Positions 1 through 8,306 of a stretch of 14,494 nt of DNA are shown here, in pieces. The stretch is from Acidobacteriaceae bacterium (GTDB lineage Bacteria; Acidobacteriota; Terriglobia; Terriglobales; Acidobacteriaceae). A program made the position numbers and the translations under genes. The stretch covers positions 1-14,494 of the forward strand of contig WQYS01000022.1 in assembly GCA_009781125.1 (NCBI GenBank), written 5' to 3'. The notes below the pieces were generated by a model. The model saw nothing but the letters and a program-made list of their open reading frames with translations. It did no database searches and was not told the DNA's origin. Within the stretch, counting starts at the first letter, position 1, and the number at the start of each line of letters is the position of its first letter.

Positions 1-215
1 GCAGCCACGTCTCGACCGCTGACCAGCACCTGCCCAGACGAAGGCTTCGCCAGCCCATTAATCATGCGCAGCAGTGTAGTCTTACCGGCTCCGCTGCGGC
101 CCAGCAGTGCGGTGGTGGAGCCTGCTTCAAGCCGCAGAGAAAGATCACGCAGCAAAACATGCCCGCCGGCGAACGAGCAGCTTACCTGCGCAAACTCAAC
201 GTCGCCAGTGGGCAT
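1..215 (-). CDS. ABC transporter ATP-binding protein (N-terminal part, cut by window edge)
   Basis: Only the first 71 codons are present; the gene runs off the left edge. The protein begins MPTGDVEFAQ and has the usual start of an ABC ATPase: a beta-strand region, then a Walker A motif GRSGAGKTT near residues 39-47, followed by LLRMINGLAKPSSGQV. The family couples ATP hydrolysis to transport across the inner membrane. The MING.xxPxxG wording is reminiscent of osmoprotectant or phosphonate importers, but the substrate cannot be decided from this fragment. The ATG at 213-215 is preceded by an AGGA-type ribosome site (caggcaggaaac). The kinase-like gene upstream on the same strand ends 24 bases before this start, so the two may be co-transcribed. 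Walker B, the signature motif and the D-loop lie outside the window. Confidence 0.85.
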   Translation of the reverse strand, partial: MPTGDVEFAQVSCSFAGGHVLLRDLSLRLEAGSTTALLGRSGAGKTTLLRMINGLAKPSSGQVLVSGRDVA

Positions 216-239
216 GTTTCCTGCCTGAAAACGGTGCTG

Positions 240-1019
240 TTAGTCCTCTTTCGTGGCAGCAGGAGCGACCGGCTCCGTGCCCGGCTGACCCTTGACGCGC
301 ACCACCGTGATCTTGTCGAAGCCTTCCTTGAAGGTCGGCGGTTTGAGCCGTTCGGCCATCTTCAGGATGACGTCATCGGGCACGACCGGCTCGCGTTTGC
401 GGTTCCGCTCCATGCAGAGGGCCAGCGGCACGTCGAAGAACACCGCATGAACCTCGTAGCCGAAGCCCTTGGCCATCTTGATCCACTGCCTTCGCTCGTG
501 CTGCGAGAGGTTGGTGGCGTCCACGTAGCTCCACGGCATCCGCGCGATCAGTCTGGCCCGCAGCAGGCTGCGCAGGGTCGAGAAGACCAGCCCCTGATAG
601 CGCTGCTCGGAGACGTCGTCAAACAGAATCTTCCGCAGCATATCGCTCGACAGCGGAGCGACTCCGCGCCGCCGGTGCCAGGTAGTCTTGCCCGAGCCGG
701 GCAGTCCAATCGACAGGACGACATAGCCACGGGGTGATTTTGCCGATACCGGTTCCGGCGCCACAGGAGTTACCGGCGCATCGGGCGGCTGCTCGATCTG
801 GGTCTCGACCACCAGCTTCGGTTCGGCCTCAGCCGCAGGCTGAGACTCCGCCGGTTCCGAGGCAACATCTACAGGTGGTGAGTCCGAGTAGGATGGCTGC
901 AACGCAGCCGGTTGATTGGCGGGAATCTCCTGCCCGCTCTTCCCAGTGGACTCCGATTCGTTGGGCCCACGCTTCCGTCGTTTCATTGTTTCGCGTATCC
1001 ATCCGCGCACGTCGCGCAT
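240..1019 (-). CDS. P-loop kinase of the polynucleotide kinase-like (AAA_33) type with Pro/Ala-rich N-terminal region
   Basis: This encodes a 259-residue protein. Residues about 20-95 are low-complexity and rich in Pro, Ala, Glu and Ser, so probably disordered. The C-terminal half is a P-loop kinase domain with Walker A GLPGSGKTT (about 105-113), SSDMLRK (about 124-130), YVDATNL (about 166-171) and an Arg-rich lid ERNRKREPVVPDDVI (about 204-218). This combination is characteristic of T4 PNK-like kinases of the AAA_33 family, which phosphorylate nucleic-acid ends or small molecules; the substrate here is unknown. The ATG at 1019 was chosen because the open frame reaches further back only through a TTG at 1055. 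The ATG at 986 (MKRRKRG) is an alternative, and neither has a strong ribosome site. The gene sits 24 bases upstream of the ABC ATPase gene. The domain call is firm; the function and exact start are not. Confidence 0.75.
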   Translation of the reverse strand: MRDVRGWIRETMKRRKRGPNESESTGKSGQEIPANQPAALQPSYSDSPPVDVASEPAESQPAAEAEPKLVVETQIEQPPDAPVTPVAPEPVSAKSPRGYVVLSIGLPGSGKTTWHRRRGVAPLSSDMLRKILFDDVSEQRYQGLVFSTLRSLLRARLIARMPWSYVDATNLSQHERRQWIKMAKGFGYEVHAVFFDVPLALCMERNRKREPVVPDDVILKMAERLKPPTFKEGFDKITVVRVKGQPGTEPVAPAATKED

Positions 1020-1186
1020 AACTCGCTTATAACAGAGCGCGGAAGCCCGCCGCAAATTTTGCTGTGGAAGGGCACTGAAGAGGTAACAGTTACGGGTGCC
1101 CTATTCATGCGCGGCCTGATCGCGCATGAGTGGGAAAGTAAACGGAAAATTCACCGTTCCGGCGTGCAGCCTGCCCCGTCCCGATT

Positions 1187-1192
1187 TACAAT
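1187..1192 (+). promoter_or_regulatory. possible -10 element ahead of gapA
   Basis: A TACAAT hexamer lies about 36 bases upstream of the gapA start codon in an otherwise GC-rich leader. It matches the sigma-70 -10 consensus at five of six positions. No convincing -35 hexamer is visible 16-18 bases upstream, so this is only a candidate. The remaining 173-base gap between the divergent kinase gene and gapA shows nothing else I can name. Confidence 0.22.
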
Positions 1193-1228
1193 CATAATGA
1201 AAACATCAATTTCGATGAGGAGCTATTC

Positions 1229-2236
<1,008 letters not shown>

Positions 2237-2268
2237 TCTCTGAGTTGTCGCTGAATTAATACTTTGCC

Positions 2269-2312
2269 GAAGCGAAGAACTCCTGTGCTCATAGCGTGGG
2301 GTTCTTCGCTTC
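2269..2312. terminator. hairpin terminator between convergent gapA and phoU
   Basis: The arms gaagcgaagaac (2269-2280) and gttcttcgcttc (2301-2312) are perfectly complementary over 12 bp. The stem extends by three more pairs (one G.T) around a loop of about 14 bases. On the plus strand the stem is followed by tttatt, which suits factor-independent termination of gapA. The right arm ends one base before the phoU stop codon, so the same stem would also form in the phoU transcript. There it is followed by cggcaaag, which lacks a U-tract, so termination in that direction is less certain. Confidence 0.75.
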
Positions 2313-2313
2313 T

Positions 2314-2988
2314 TTATTCAGTCTGCGCCAGAGAAAACTTGTGGCGCACGTCGGAGCCGCGCACCCAGAAGATAACATCTTCGGCGATGTTGGTGGCGTG
2401 ATCGGCGCAGCGCTCCAGCTTGCGCGCCACCACGATGGCGTTGAGCGCCTGCTGGCTGATCCCGGGCTGGCGCTGCATCAGCTCTACCAGATCGGCCTGC
2501 GCGATGCGGTTCATATCGTCTACCTCGTCATCGAGCGCAAGCACGCTCTCGGCCATGTGATCGTCCGCTTCGATCAGCGACTGAATCGCCTTGCGGATCA
2601 TCACGGCGACGTTATCGCCCATTCCTTCAATATCGACCGGCAGCGAAACCCGCGGCAGATCGCGCTGCGCCTGCGTCCGCCCGGCAATGCTGGACGCCTG
2701 ATCGCCAATGCGCTCCAGGTCGCTGTTGATCTTGATGACCGCCAGAATGAAGCGCAGATCGATGGCCATGGGCTGCTCCATGGCGAGCAGGTCGTAGGCC
2801 ATCTCGTCCACCTCGCGCTCGGCGGTATTGATGGCGGCTTCGATCTCATGTACGTGCTCGGCCAGCGCCTGATCGTTCCTGATATAGGCCTCAAGCGCCA
2901 GCGCCAGCGCCTGCTGCGAAAGCGCAGCCATGGCAAGCAGCTTGTCCTTGAGCGCGGCCAGTTGCTGTTGAAAGTTAATGCGCGGCAT
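2314..2988 (-). CDS. phoU: phosphate signalling regulator PhoU
   Basis: This encodes a 224-residue, all-helical cytoplasmic protein made of two PhoU repeats. Each repeat has the metal-binding E-x-x-x-D signature: LERIGD at about 91-96 and LERCAD at about 191-196, the second followed by HATNIAEDVIFWVRG. PhoU links the Pst phosphate transporter to the PhoR/PhoB two-component system and represses the Pho regulon when phosphate is sufficient. Length is close to family norms. The ATG at 2988 has a very strong ribosome site (ggaggagg) a few bases upstream. Unusually for this family, no pst genes or phoB/phoR lie next to it in this window; any such genes must be elsewhere. The gene lies downstream of, and in the same direction as, the large symporter-hydrolase gene, separated by 216 bases that hold a large inverted repeat. 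Confidence 0.95.
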   Translation of the reverse strand: MPRINFQQQLAALKDKLLAMAALSQQALALALEAYIRNDQALAEHVHEIEAAINTAEREVDEMAYDLLAMEQPMAIDLRFILAVIKINSDLERIGDQASSIAGRTQAQRDLPRVSLPVDIEGMGDNVAVMIRKAIQSLIEADDHMAESVLALDDEVDDMNRIAQADLVELMQRQPGISQQALNAIVVARKLERCADHATNIAEDVIFWVRGSDVRHKFSLAQTE

Positions 2989-3021
2989 CCCGCCTCCTCC
3001 ATATTGATTCTATTTTGTATT

Positions 3022-3193
3022 GGCCACAGATGTTTGGGTGCCCATCCTGAGGTCGCCACGGCGACCGAAGGGTGGGAATGTAAAATGTTCAATTCAGAAT
3101 TGTTCAGATGTGGAAATCTGCATGAGTGAGCGGTATTCATTCCCACCCTTCGCGATGAAACCGCTCAGGATGGGCACCCGGGCATTTGTGGCC
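3022..3193. repeat. long intergenic inverted-repeat element
   Basis: Outer arms 3022-3051 and 3164-3193 (30 bases each) are complementary except at four positions, all of which become G.U pairs in a plus-strand RNA. Inner arms 3066-3080 (cgaagggtgggaatg) and 3138-3152 are perfectly complementary. Between outer and inner arms the left side carries its own hairpin, gtcgcc-ac-ggcgac (3052-3065). The core holds further small palindromes at 3090-3102 and 3105-3120. A competing hairpin, gagcggt (3128-3134) with accgctc (3160-3166), overlaps the right arm. The element fills most of the 216-base gap between phoU and the fusion gene. It has no coding potential I trust. It could be a dispersed REP/MITE-like repeat, a terminator for the fusion gene, or both. 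Confidence 0.8.
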
Positions 3194-3204
3194 GGTATGG
3201 CGTT

Positions 3205-6200
3205 TTATTTGGAACCGTCGCTATAGATCAGATAAGGCTCGCGCCGCTGCTTGAAGGCGTCGAGCTCCATCTGCCACGAGGCGGAGATCTGGCGAGGGTC
3301 TTCGCGGTTCTCCAGCGCAAGCATGGTGTTGACGCTGACCAGAAGCCGGTTCGCCTTCGAGAGTTCGAACTGCTGCGGATAAAGCGTGTTCAAAGCGGAA
3401 AGCAGCTCAATGCCCAGCTCGGGCGAGTCGAGCGCGTTGCGGTCGGTGACCGTGATGCGAACAGCCGGGATGGTCTGGCCGTGGTATAGGTAGCGGTTCG
3501 CGTCCTCAGCCACTGAAAACGCGGAAGCGGCAAAGGACACGCCGGCAATCTTACGACGAGTGAGATAGTCAGTCAATGCGGGGGCGTTGATCCAGGGCGC
3601 GCCGAACTGTTCGAAGGGCCGTTCGGTGCCGCGGCCTACGGAGACGTTCGTTGTCTCCAGCAGCGCGACTCCGGGATAGAGTACGGCTGCGGTAATGCTG
3701 TGCAGATTGGGGCTGGGCGGAGTCCACGGCAGGCGCGTGTCATCAAAATACATCGTTCGCTTCCAGTCCTGCATGGGGATGACCGTCAACTGGGCCTGAA
3801 GCGGCACGTGGATGTTGTCCGAGACGCTGGAGGGAAAGCGGCGCTCGCCGTTGATGTAGCGGGCGAGTTCGCCGAGGGTAAGACCGTGACGGATCGGCAG
3901 CGGCATGTAGTTGGTGTAGGAGTCATGGCCTGCGTCGGAGACCGGCCCCTGTACCTTCTCGCCGCCAATAATGTTGGGCCGGTCCAGCACGATGATCTCC
4001 AACGAGTGGCCCAGCTTCCTCTCCTCTGCCGACGCCTCAAGGAAGTAGCCGAGGACGGTCTCGTATGTGTAAAAGCGAACGCCCGCATCCTGAAGGTCAA
4101 TGACGACAGCATCAAGCTCCTTGAGCTGCTCGTGCGATGGATGGCGGTCAGAGTCTTTGGCTCCGTAAAGGCTGACAACAGGAAGATGTGTGGTTGGATC
4201 GACCTCGGCGGTGATGCTGGTCGTGTCCTGCCTGCCGAAGATGCCGTGCTCGGGCGAGAAGAGAGTAGTCAGGACAAGGCCGGGAACAGCTTTGGAGGCC
4301 TCAGTTGCCAGTAGATCGATGGTGCGGCGGCCCTGCGAGTCGAGTCCGCTCTGGTTGGTAAGCAGGCCGAGACGAAGGCGGTTTTCATGGCGGTGGGCAA
4401 CCGCTGCCAGATCGGAGTAGTGCGTGGATACGAGGACGTCAATGCCGGTTCTCACTGGATTGGATAACACATCTGCATCTTCATTAAGCCGTTGCTTAAG
4501 TTGACTTCGCTGATATTGCTGGATGGCTCTTGCAGCAGCCGTTGAAACCTCGCCTCGAAGCGTGGTGATATTACTGCTGCCGCTTGGATGAATCGCATTT
4601 GCGAGCAGAATCACGTAGCTGTCGCTGGCGGGATCGATCCATAAAGTCGTGCCGGTAAAGCCAGTATGACCAAAGCTGCCAATCGGGAAGATATCGCCGC
4701 GCGGACGCGCGTAAGCGGTGTTGATATCCCATCCAAAGCCGCGCACGGCGACGCCTTTGGTGAGCTGTCCGTCCGCAGCAAAGATGGTGGCGTCAGCGCG
4801 GGCCGTGGCGGGCTGTTGGGAGCTAGTCATTAGCCTGAGCGTGGACTGGCTGACCGGGAAAGGACCAGTGTTGTGGAGGAGCTTATCCAGAAGCGCCTGC
4901 GCGTAGATCAACACATCCTGCGCGGTGGAGAAGACTCCGGCGTGACCTGCGACTCCGCCCATGCGGCGCGCCGTCGGGTCGTGGACTGTTCCGCGTAGCA
5001 GCTTGTTGTCGGCCAGCGGACCGTCGTCGTTGTGAGCTGTGGGCGCGATTTGCGGAATCCAGCTGGAAGGCGGCAGATACCGCGTGTGCATCATGCCGAG
5101 CGGCTGATAGATATGCTTCCATGCGTACTCGTCCAGCGGCTCGCCGGAGAGCTTTTCGACCAGCGCTCCCAGCGTGATGAAGTTTATGTCGGAGTACCTG
5201 AAGACCGTGCCTGGCGTGGTGTCGAGCTTCGACTGGAAGGCAAGGTTGAGGCCGGTCTGTTTTCCGGTCCATGCGGTTTTGAGGTCCACGTCCGGAGGCA
5301 GGCCGGAGTAGTGTGTGAGCAGCTCGCGGATGGTGACCTTATCCTTGCCGTTGACGGCGAACTCGGGAAGATACTTTGCTACCGGATCATCGAACTGATA
5401 CTTGCCCTGATCGTAGAGCTGCATCATGGCGGTTGCCGTAGCCAGGCATTTGGTGAGCGAGGCCATGTCGAAGATGGTGTCTTCCGTCATCGGTTCAACG
5501 GCAGGCTCAAGGGCGCGGTTGCCATAGGCCTGCTCGAAGACGATTCGGCCATTATGACCGACGACGACGACGGCTCCCGGAAGTTTCTTTGCGGCGATGG
5601 CGTCGTTCATTAGTGCGGAGATGGGTGTGAAATCCGGAGCTGCTGCTTGAGTCGGCGCAGGCCGAACCGGTTCCTGCGCGAGCAAACTGCGGTGGGCTAT
5701 AGGATTCGCCGCTGCGCTAAGGATGATGAGCGCAATGAGAGCTGCGGTGACTGCCGTAGGTTTGCGAGTGGTCTGTTTGCGGAGGATAAAGCTGGCGATG
5801 GAACCGACAACAAAGGTCACGAGAGCTCCGATGAGGACGTACCAGGTCCAGGCAATGTTAGGAACGGAGATGGTAGAGAACAGAATGCGCCCGGGAAATC
5901 GCCAGAGCACAAGGTTCGTCGCGAAGCCTGCCACCATGCCGAGGATGGCTCCGGTCTGCGTGGCGTAACGGGTGAGCGTGCCGAGCAGGAAGACTCCCAG
6001 CAGCGCGCCGTAGGCTACCGAGGCGATGGAAAGTCCGATCTCCACCACATGTCCCTTGCCTCCGGCGCTGATGCTGTAGACGGCGATGGCAAACAGAACC
6101 AGCGCCCACAGCACCGTCGAGGAGCGGGAGATCAGCATTCGTTCGCGATCATCCGCGCGGGGCCGAAGGCGCATGTAAAAGTCCACGACCGTGGTCGAGG

Positions 6201-7269
6201 AGAGCGAGTTGAGCGCCGCAGACAGGTTGCTCATGGCGGCGGCCAGGATGGCTGCAATCAGCAGACCAGCGATGCCGACGGGCATCTCGCGCACGATGAA
6301 CGTGGGGAAGATGTAGTCGTTGGTACGGAAGCTCGTGCCCGGATGCAGTCCGTAGAAGACGTAAAGTCCCGCGCCGATCAGCAGAAACAGCGCGAACTGC
6401 ACCAGGATGACGACGCCCGAGCTGAGCAGCGAGGCTCGTGACTGGCGCAGGTTGCGCGCGGCCAGCAGGCGCTGCACGATAAGCTGATCGGTTCCATGCG
6501 AGGCCATGGTGAGAAAGGTTCCGCCGATCAGGCCTGCCCAGAAGGTGTAGGTCTGCGTCAGGTTGAGCGCAAAGTTGAAGAGGTGGAACTTGCCCGCTGC
6601 CGCCGCAACGGCGTGGATATGCATCCAGCCTCCGGGAACGTGCGTCCCCAGCGTGGCGATGGCAATCAGGGTTCCGCCGACGTAGATGGCCATCTGTACG
6701 ACGTCGGTCCAGATCACTGCCGTCATGCCGCCTTCAAAGGTGTAGATCAGGGTGAGCGCGGAGACCACTGCGATGGAAGCAACATTGCCTGTCCCGATGG
6801 CGATGCTCACAACGATGGACACGGCGAAGACGCGCACGCCTTCCGCCGCGGCGCGGGTCACGAGGAAGAGACCGGCGGTGACCTGGTGCAGCGCGCGTCC
6901 AAAGCGGCGGTCGATGAGCTGATAGGCGGTGAGCATCTGCCCTTGAAAGTACTTGGGCAGAAACAGCGCGGCGACCACGATGCGGCCAGTCATGTATCCA
7001 AAGACAACCTGCATGAAGCCGAAGTCTCCGGCGAAGGCCACGCTGGGGATGCTGATGATGGTGAGTGTGCTGGTCTCAGCCGAAACGATGGAGAGCGCAA
7101 TGGCCCACCAGGGAACGGTGCGGTCGGCCAGGAAGTAGCTCTCAAGAGAACTCTTGCCGCCTTTGCGGGCGCGGAAGCGAAGTCCGAAGAGTGTTATAGC
7201 GGCTAGATAAACGGCGATAAGCACTAGATCGAATAGGTGGAGATGCTGGCCCGGCACATAGGAAAGCAT
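3205..7269 (-). CDS. fusion protein: sodium:solute symporter + class C beta-lactamase-fold serine hydrolase + NamZ exo-muramidase (DUF1343)
   Basis: This encodes 1354 residues from ATG 7269; an in-frame GTG at 7329 would add 20 residues but gives an atypical symporter N-terminus. Three modules are visible. (1) Residues about 13-496 are a sodium:solute symporter with about 13 hydrophobic helices, including the early YFLADRTVPWW region, plus an additional fourteenth helix at about 505-525. (2) Residues about 545-920 are a serine hydrolase of the class C beta-lactamase/AmiE type: SLTK at 604-607 (catalytic Ser and Lys), YSD at 692-694, HTG at 868-870. (3) Residues about 938-1354 are a NamZ domain: TNQSG (971), SPEHG (1005), DLQDAGVRFYTY (1058), PIRHGLTLGELA (1125), PSPN (1185) and a GRGTERPFEQFGAPW segment ending at about 1226. 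Known family roles are Na+-driven solute uptake, peptide or ester cleavage (AmiE removes peptide from MurNAc), and release of MurNAc from peptidoglycan fragments. I infer a muropeptide-processing importer. The C-terminal enzymes would be periplasmic if helix 14 spans the membrane. The frame is unbroken throughout, and the kinase gene diverges 92 bases upstream. Confidence 0.9.
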   Translation of the reverse strand: MLSYVPGQHLHLFDLVLIAVYLAAITLFGLRFRARKGGKSSLESYFLADRTVPWWAIALSIVSAETSTLTIISIPSVAFAGDFGFMQVVFGYMTGRIVVAALFLPKYFQGQMLTAYQLIDRRFGRALHQVTAGLFLVTRAAAEGVRVFAVSIVVSIAIGTGNVASIAVVSALTLIYTFEGGMTAVIWTDVVQMAIYVGGTLIAIATLGTHVPGGWMHIHAVAAAAGKFHLFNFALNLTQTYTFWAGLIGGTFLTMASHGTDQLIVQRLLAARNLRQSRASLLSSGVVILVQFALFLLIGAGLYVFYGLHPGTSFRTNDYIFPTFIVREMPVGIAGLLIAAILAAAMSNLSAALNSLSSTTVVDFYMRLRPRADDRERMLISRSSTVLWALVLFAIAVYSISAGGKGHVVEIGLSIASVAYGALLGVFLLGTLTRYATQTGAILGMVAGFATNLVLWRFPGRILFSTISVPNIAWTWYVLIGALVTFVVGSIASFILRKQTTRKPTAVTAALIALIILSAAANPIAHRSLLAQEPVRPAPTQAAAPDFTPISALMNDAIAAKKLPGAVVVVGHNGRIVFEQAYGNRALEPAVEPMTEDTIFDMASLTKCLATATAMMQLYDQGKYQFDDPVAKYLPEFAVNGKDKVTIRELLTHYSGLPPDVDLKTAWTGKQTGLNLAFQSKLDTTPGTVFRYSDINFITLGALVEKLSGEPLDEYAWKHIYQPLGMMHTRYLPPSSWIPQIAPTAHNDDGPLADNKLLRGTVHDPTARRMGGVAGHAGVFSTAQDVLIYAQALLDKLLHNTGPFPVSQSTLRLMTSSQQPATARADATIFAADGQLTKGVAVRGFGWDINTAYARPRGDIFPIGSFGHTGFTGTTLWIDPASDSYVILLANAIHPSGSSNITTLRGEVSTAAARAIQQYQRSQLKQRLNEDADVLSNPVRTGIDVLVSTHYSDLAAVAHRHENRLRLGLLTNQSGLDSQGRRTIDLLATEASKAVPGLVLTTLFSPEHGIFGRQDTTSITAEVDPTTHLPVVSLYGAKDSDRHPSHEQLKELDAVVIDLQDAGVRFYTYETVLGYFLEASAEERKLGHSLEIIVLDRPNIIGGEKVQGPVSDAGHDSYTNYMPLPIRHGLTLGELARYINGERRFPSSVSDNIHVPLQAQLTVIPMQDWKRTMYFDDTRLPWTPPSPNLHSITAAVLYPGVALLETTNVSVGRGTERPFEQFGAPWINAPALTDYLTRRKIAGVSFAASAFSVAEDANRYLYHGQTIPAVRITVTDRNALDSPELGIELLSALNTLYPQQFELSKANRLLVSVNTMLALENREDPRQISASWQMELDAFKQRREPYLIYSDGSK

Positions 7270-7361
7270 GATAGCGAGTGTAGTCGAAATATCCGTAAAT
7301 GTATCCGGTGAAAACAGAGTTGCCGCCACAAAAGTCGAATGCTGTCATATCATTGCGGGAT

Positions 7362-8285
7362 ATGAGTCTATTTCTGGCGATTGATGCGGGCGGAACCAAG
7401 ACGGCGGGGCTTCTGGCAAACGAAACCAGGATACTGGCGCGGAGCAGCACGGGTACGGTGAAGCTGATGCGTGTCAGCGAAGAGGAGGCAAGCTCGCGAT
7501 TGCGCTGTCTGCTGCAAGAGCTTTCGCTTGCAGCCGGAGTCAGCCTGGCGGACGTGACCCGAACCTGCATGGGGCTGGCGGGCCTTTCGATTGCCCGGGT
7601 TCGCCAGTGGGCCGAGCGCGAGATCACGAACGCCGTCGGCGGCGAGTTTCTGCTCTGCGGCGATGAAGAGGTCGCCCTCGACGGGGCGTTCCGGGGAGGT
7701 GAAGGGATTCTGCTTATCGCCGGCACCGGCTCGAACGTCATTGGCCGCGCCGCGGATGGAACCATGTACCAGGCAGGTGGATGGGGACCGGCGCTCGGCG
7801 ACGAGGGTTCCGGTTACTGGATCGGTCAGGAGGCGCTGCGGGCGGGCTTCTGGGCAAAGGACCGTAGTATTCCTACGACGCTGCTCGATGAGATTGGAGC
7901 GTTCTGGGAAGCGGGTTCGCTCGGCGAGATCGTCGAAAAGGCGAACCAGCGTCCGGGGCCTGACTTTGCCGCGCTGGCTCCTGTCGTGGCTCGATGCGCC
8001 GAGCAGGGCGACGAACTCGCCTGCGCGGTACTGGAGCGGGCCGGAGAAGAGCTGGCCGAGCAGGTGGCTCTGGTCTCGTTCAAGATGCAGGAGACGGGCA
8101 CGAAGGGCGAGGTCGGGCTGGCCTACACGGGCAGCGTCATCGAGCATAACGCGCGAGCGCGAGAATCGCTGACGAGTGCGCTGGCGAAATCAGCGCCACG
8201 GGTGCGGATCATTCCAGGCGCAGTGGACGCGCTCGAAGGCGCGCTGTGGCGGGCGCGGGATGGCGGCTCCGCCACAAGTGCTTAA
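7362..8285 (+). CDS. BadF/BadG-family amino sugar kinase (GlcNAc/MurNAc kinase-like, MurK type)
   Basis: This encodes a 307-residue cytoplasmic kinase of the ASKHA fold, BadF/BadG/BcrA/BcrD ATPase family. Motifs are the phosphate-1 loop DAGGTKT (8-14), an acidic CGDEEVALDGA segment (99-109, with the likely catalytic Asp at 101), GILLIAGTGSN (115-125) and GGWGPALGDEGSGYWIG (139-155). Those last two are typical of N-acetylglucosamine and N-acetylmuramic acid kinases rather than of CoA-reductase activators, which carry an iron-sulfur Cys motif absent here. The ATG at 7362 was chosen over the upstream in-frame ATG at 7299, because the family starts immediately before the DxGGTKT strand and the longer form would overlap the divergent gene's alternative start. 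Sharing a 92-base promoter region with the symporter-NamZ fusion suggests that it phosphorylates the imported sugar. Choosing MurNAc over GlcNAc as substrate is inference. Confidence 0.85.
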   Translation: MSLFLAIDAGGTKTAGLLANETRILARSSTGTVKLMRVSEEEASSRLRCLLQELSLAAGVSLADVTRTCMGLAGLSIARVRQWAEREITNAVGGEFLLCGDEEVALDGAFRGGEGILLIAGTGSNVIGRAADGTMYQAGGWGPALGDEGSGYWIGQEALRAGFWAKDRSIPTTLLDEIGAFWEAGSLGEIVEKANQRPGPDFAALAPVVARCAEQGDELACAVLERAGEELAEQVALVSFKMQETGTKGEVGLAYTGSVIEHNARARESLTSALAKSAPRVRIIPGAVDALEGALWRARDGGSATSA

Positions 8286-8306
8286 TGCGAGAACCTGGGA
8301 GTCCCG

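Noticed and set aside
2296..3129. 277-residue plus-strand open frame over phoU
   Set aside because: It is the complement of phoU, which has clear repeats and a strong ribosome site; the plus frame also runs through the intergenic repeat.
5647..6441. 264-residue plus-strand open frame inside the fusion gene
   Set aside because: It is antisense to the symporter domain, is rich in Gly, Arg, Asp and Glu with no motif, and is explained by high-GC shadow coding.
3205..7269. Possibility that the three-domain gene is an assembly artefact
   Set aside because: The frame is open through both junctions with consistent codon use and natural linkers, which a chance misjoin would rarely give; only read-level data could settle it fully.
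7270..7329. Longer N-terminus of the fusion protein from GTG 7329
   Set aside because: The extra 20 residues are not membrane-like and precede the usual short N-terminus of symporters; ATG 7269 fits the family better.
7320..7350. Possible TTGCCG / TGTCAT promoter for the kinase gene
   Set aside because: The match to consensus is poor and the -10 would lie only about 14 bases from the start codon.
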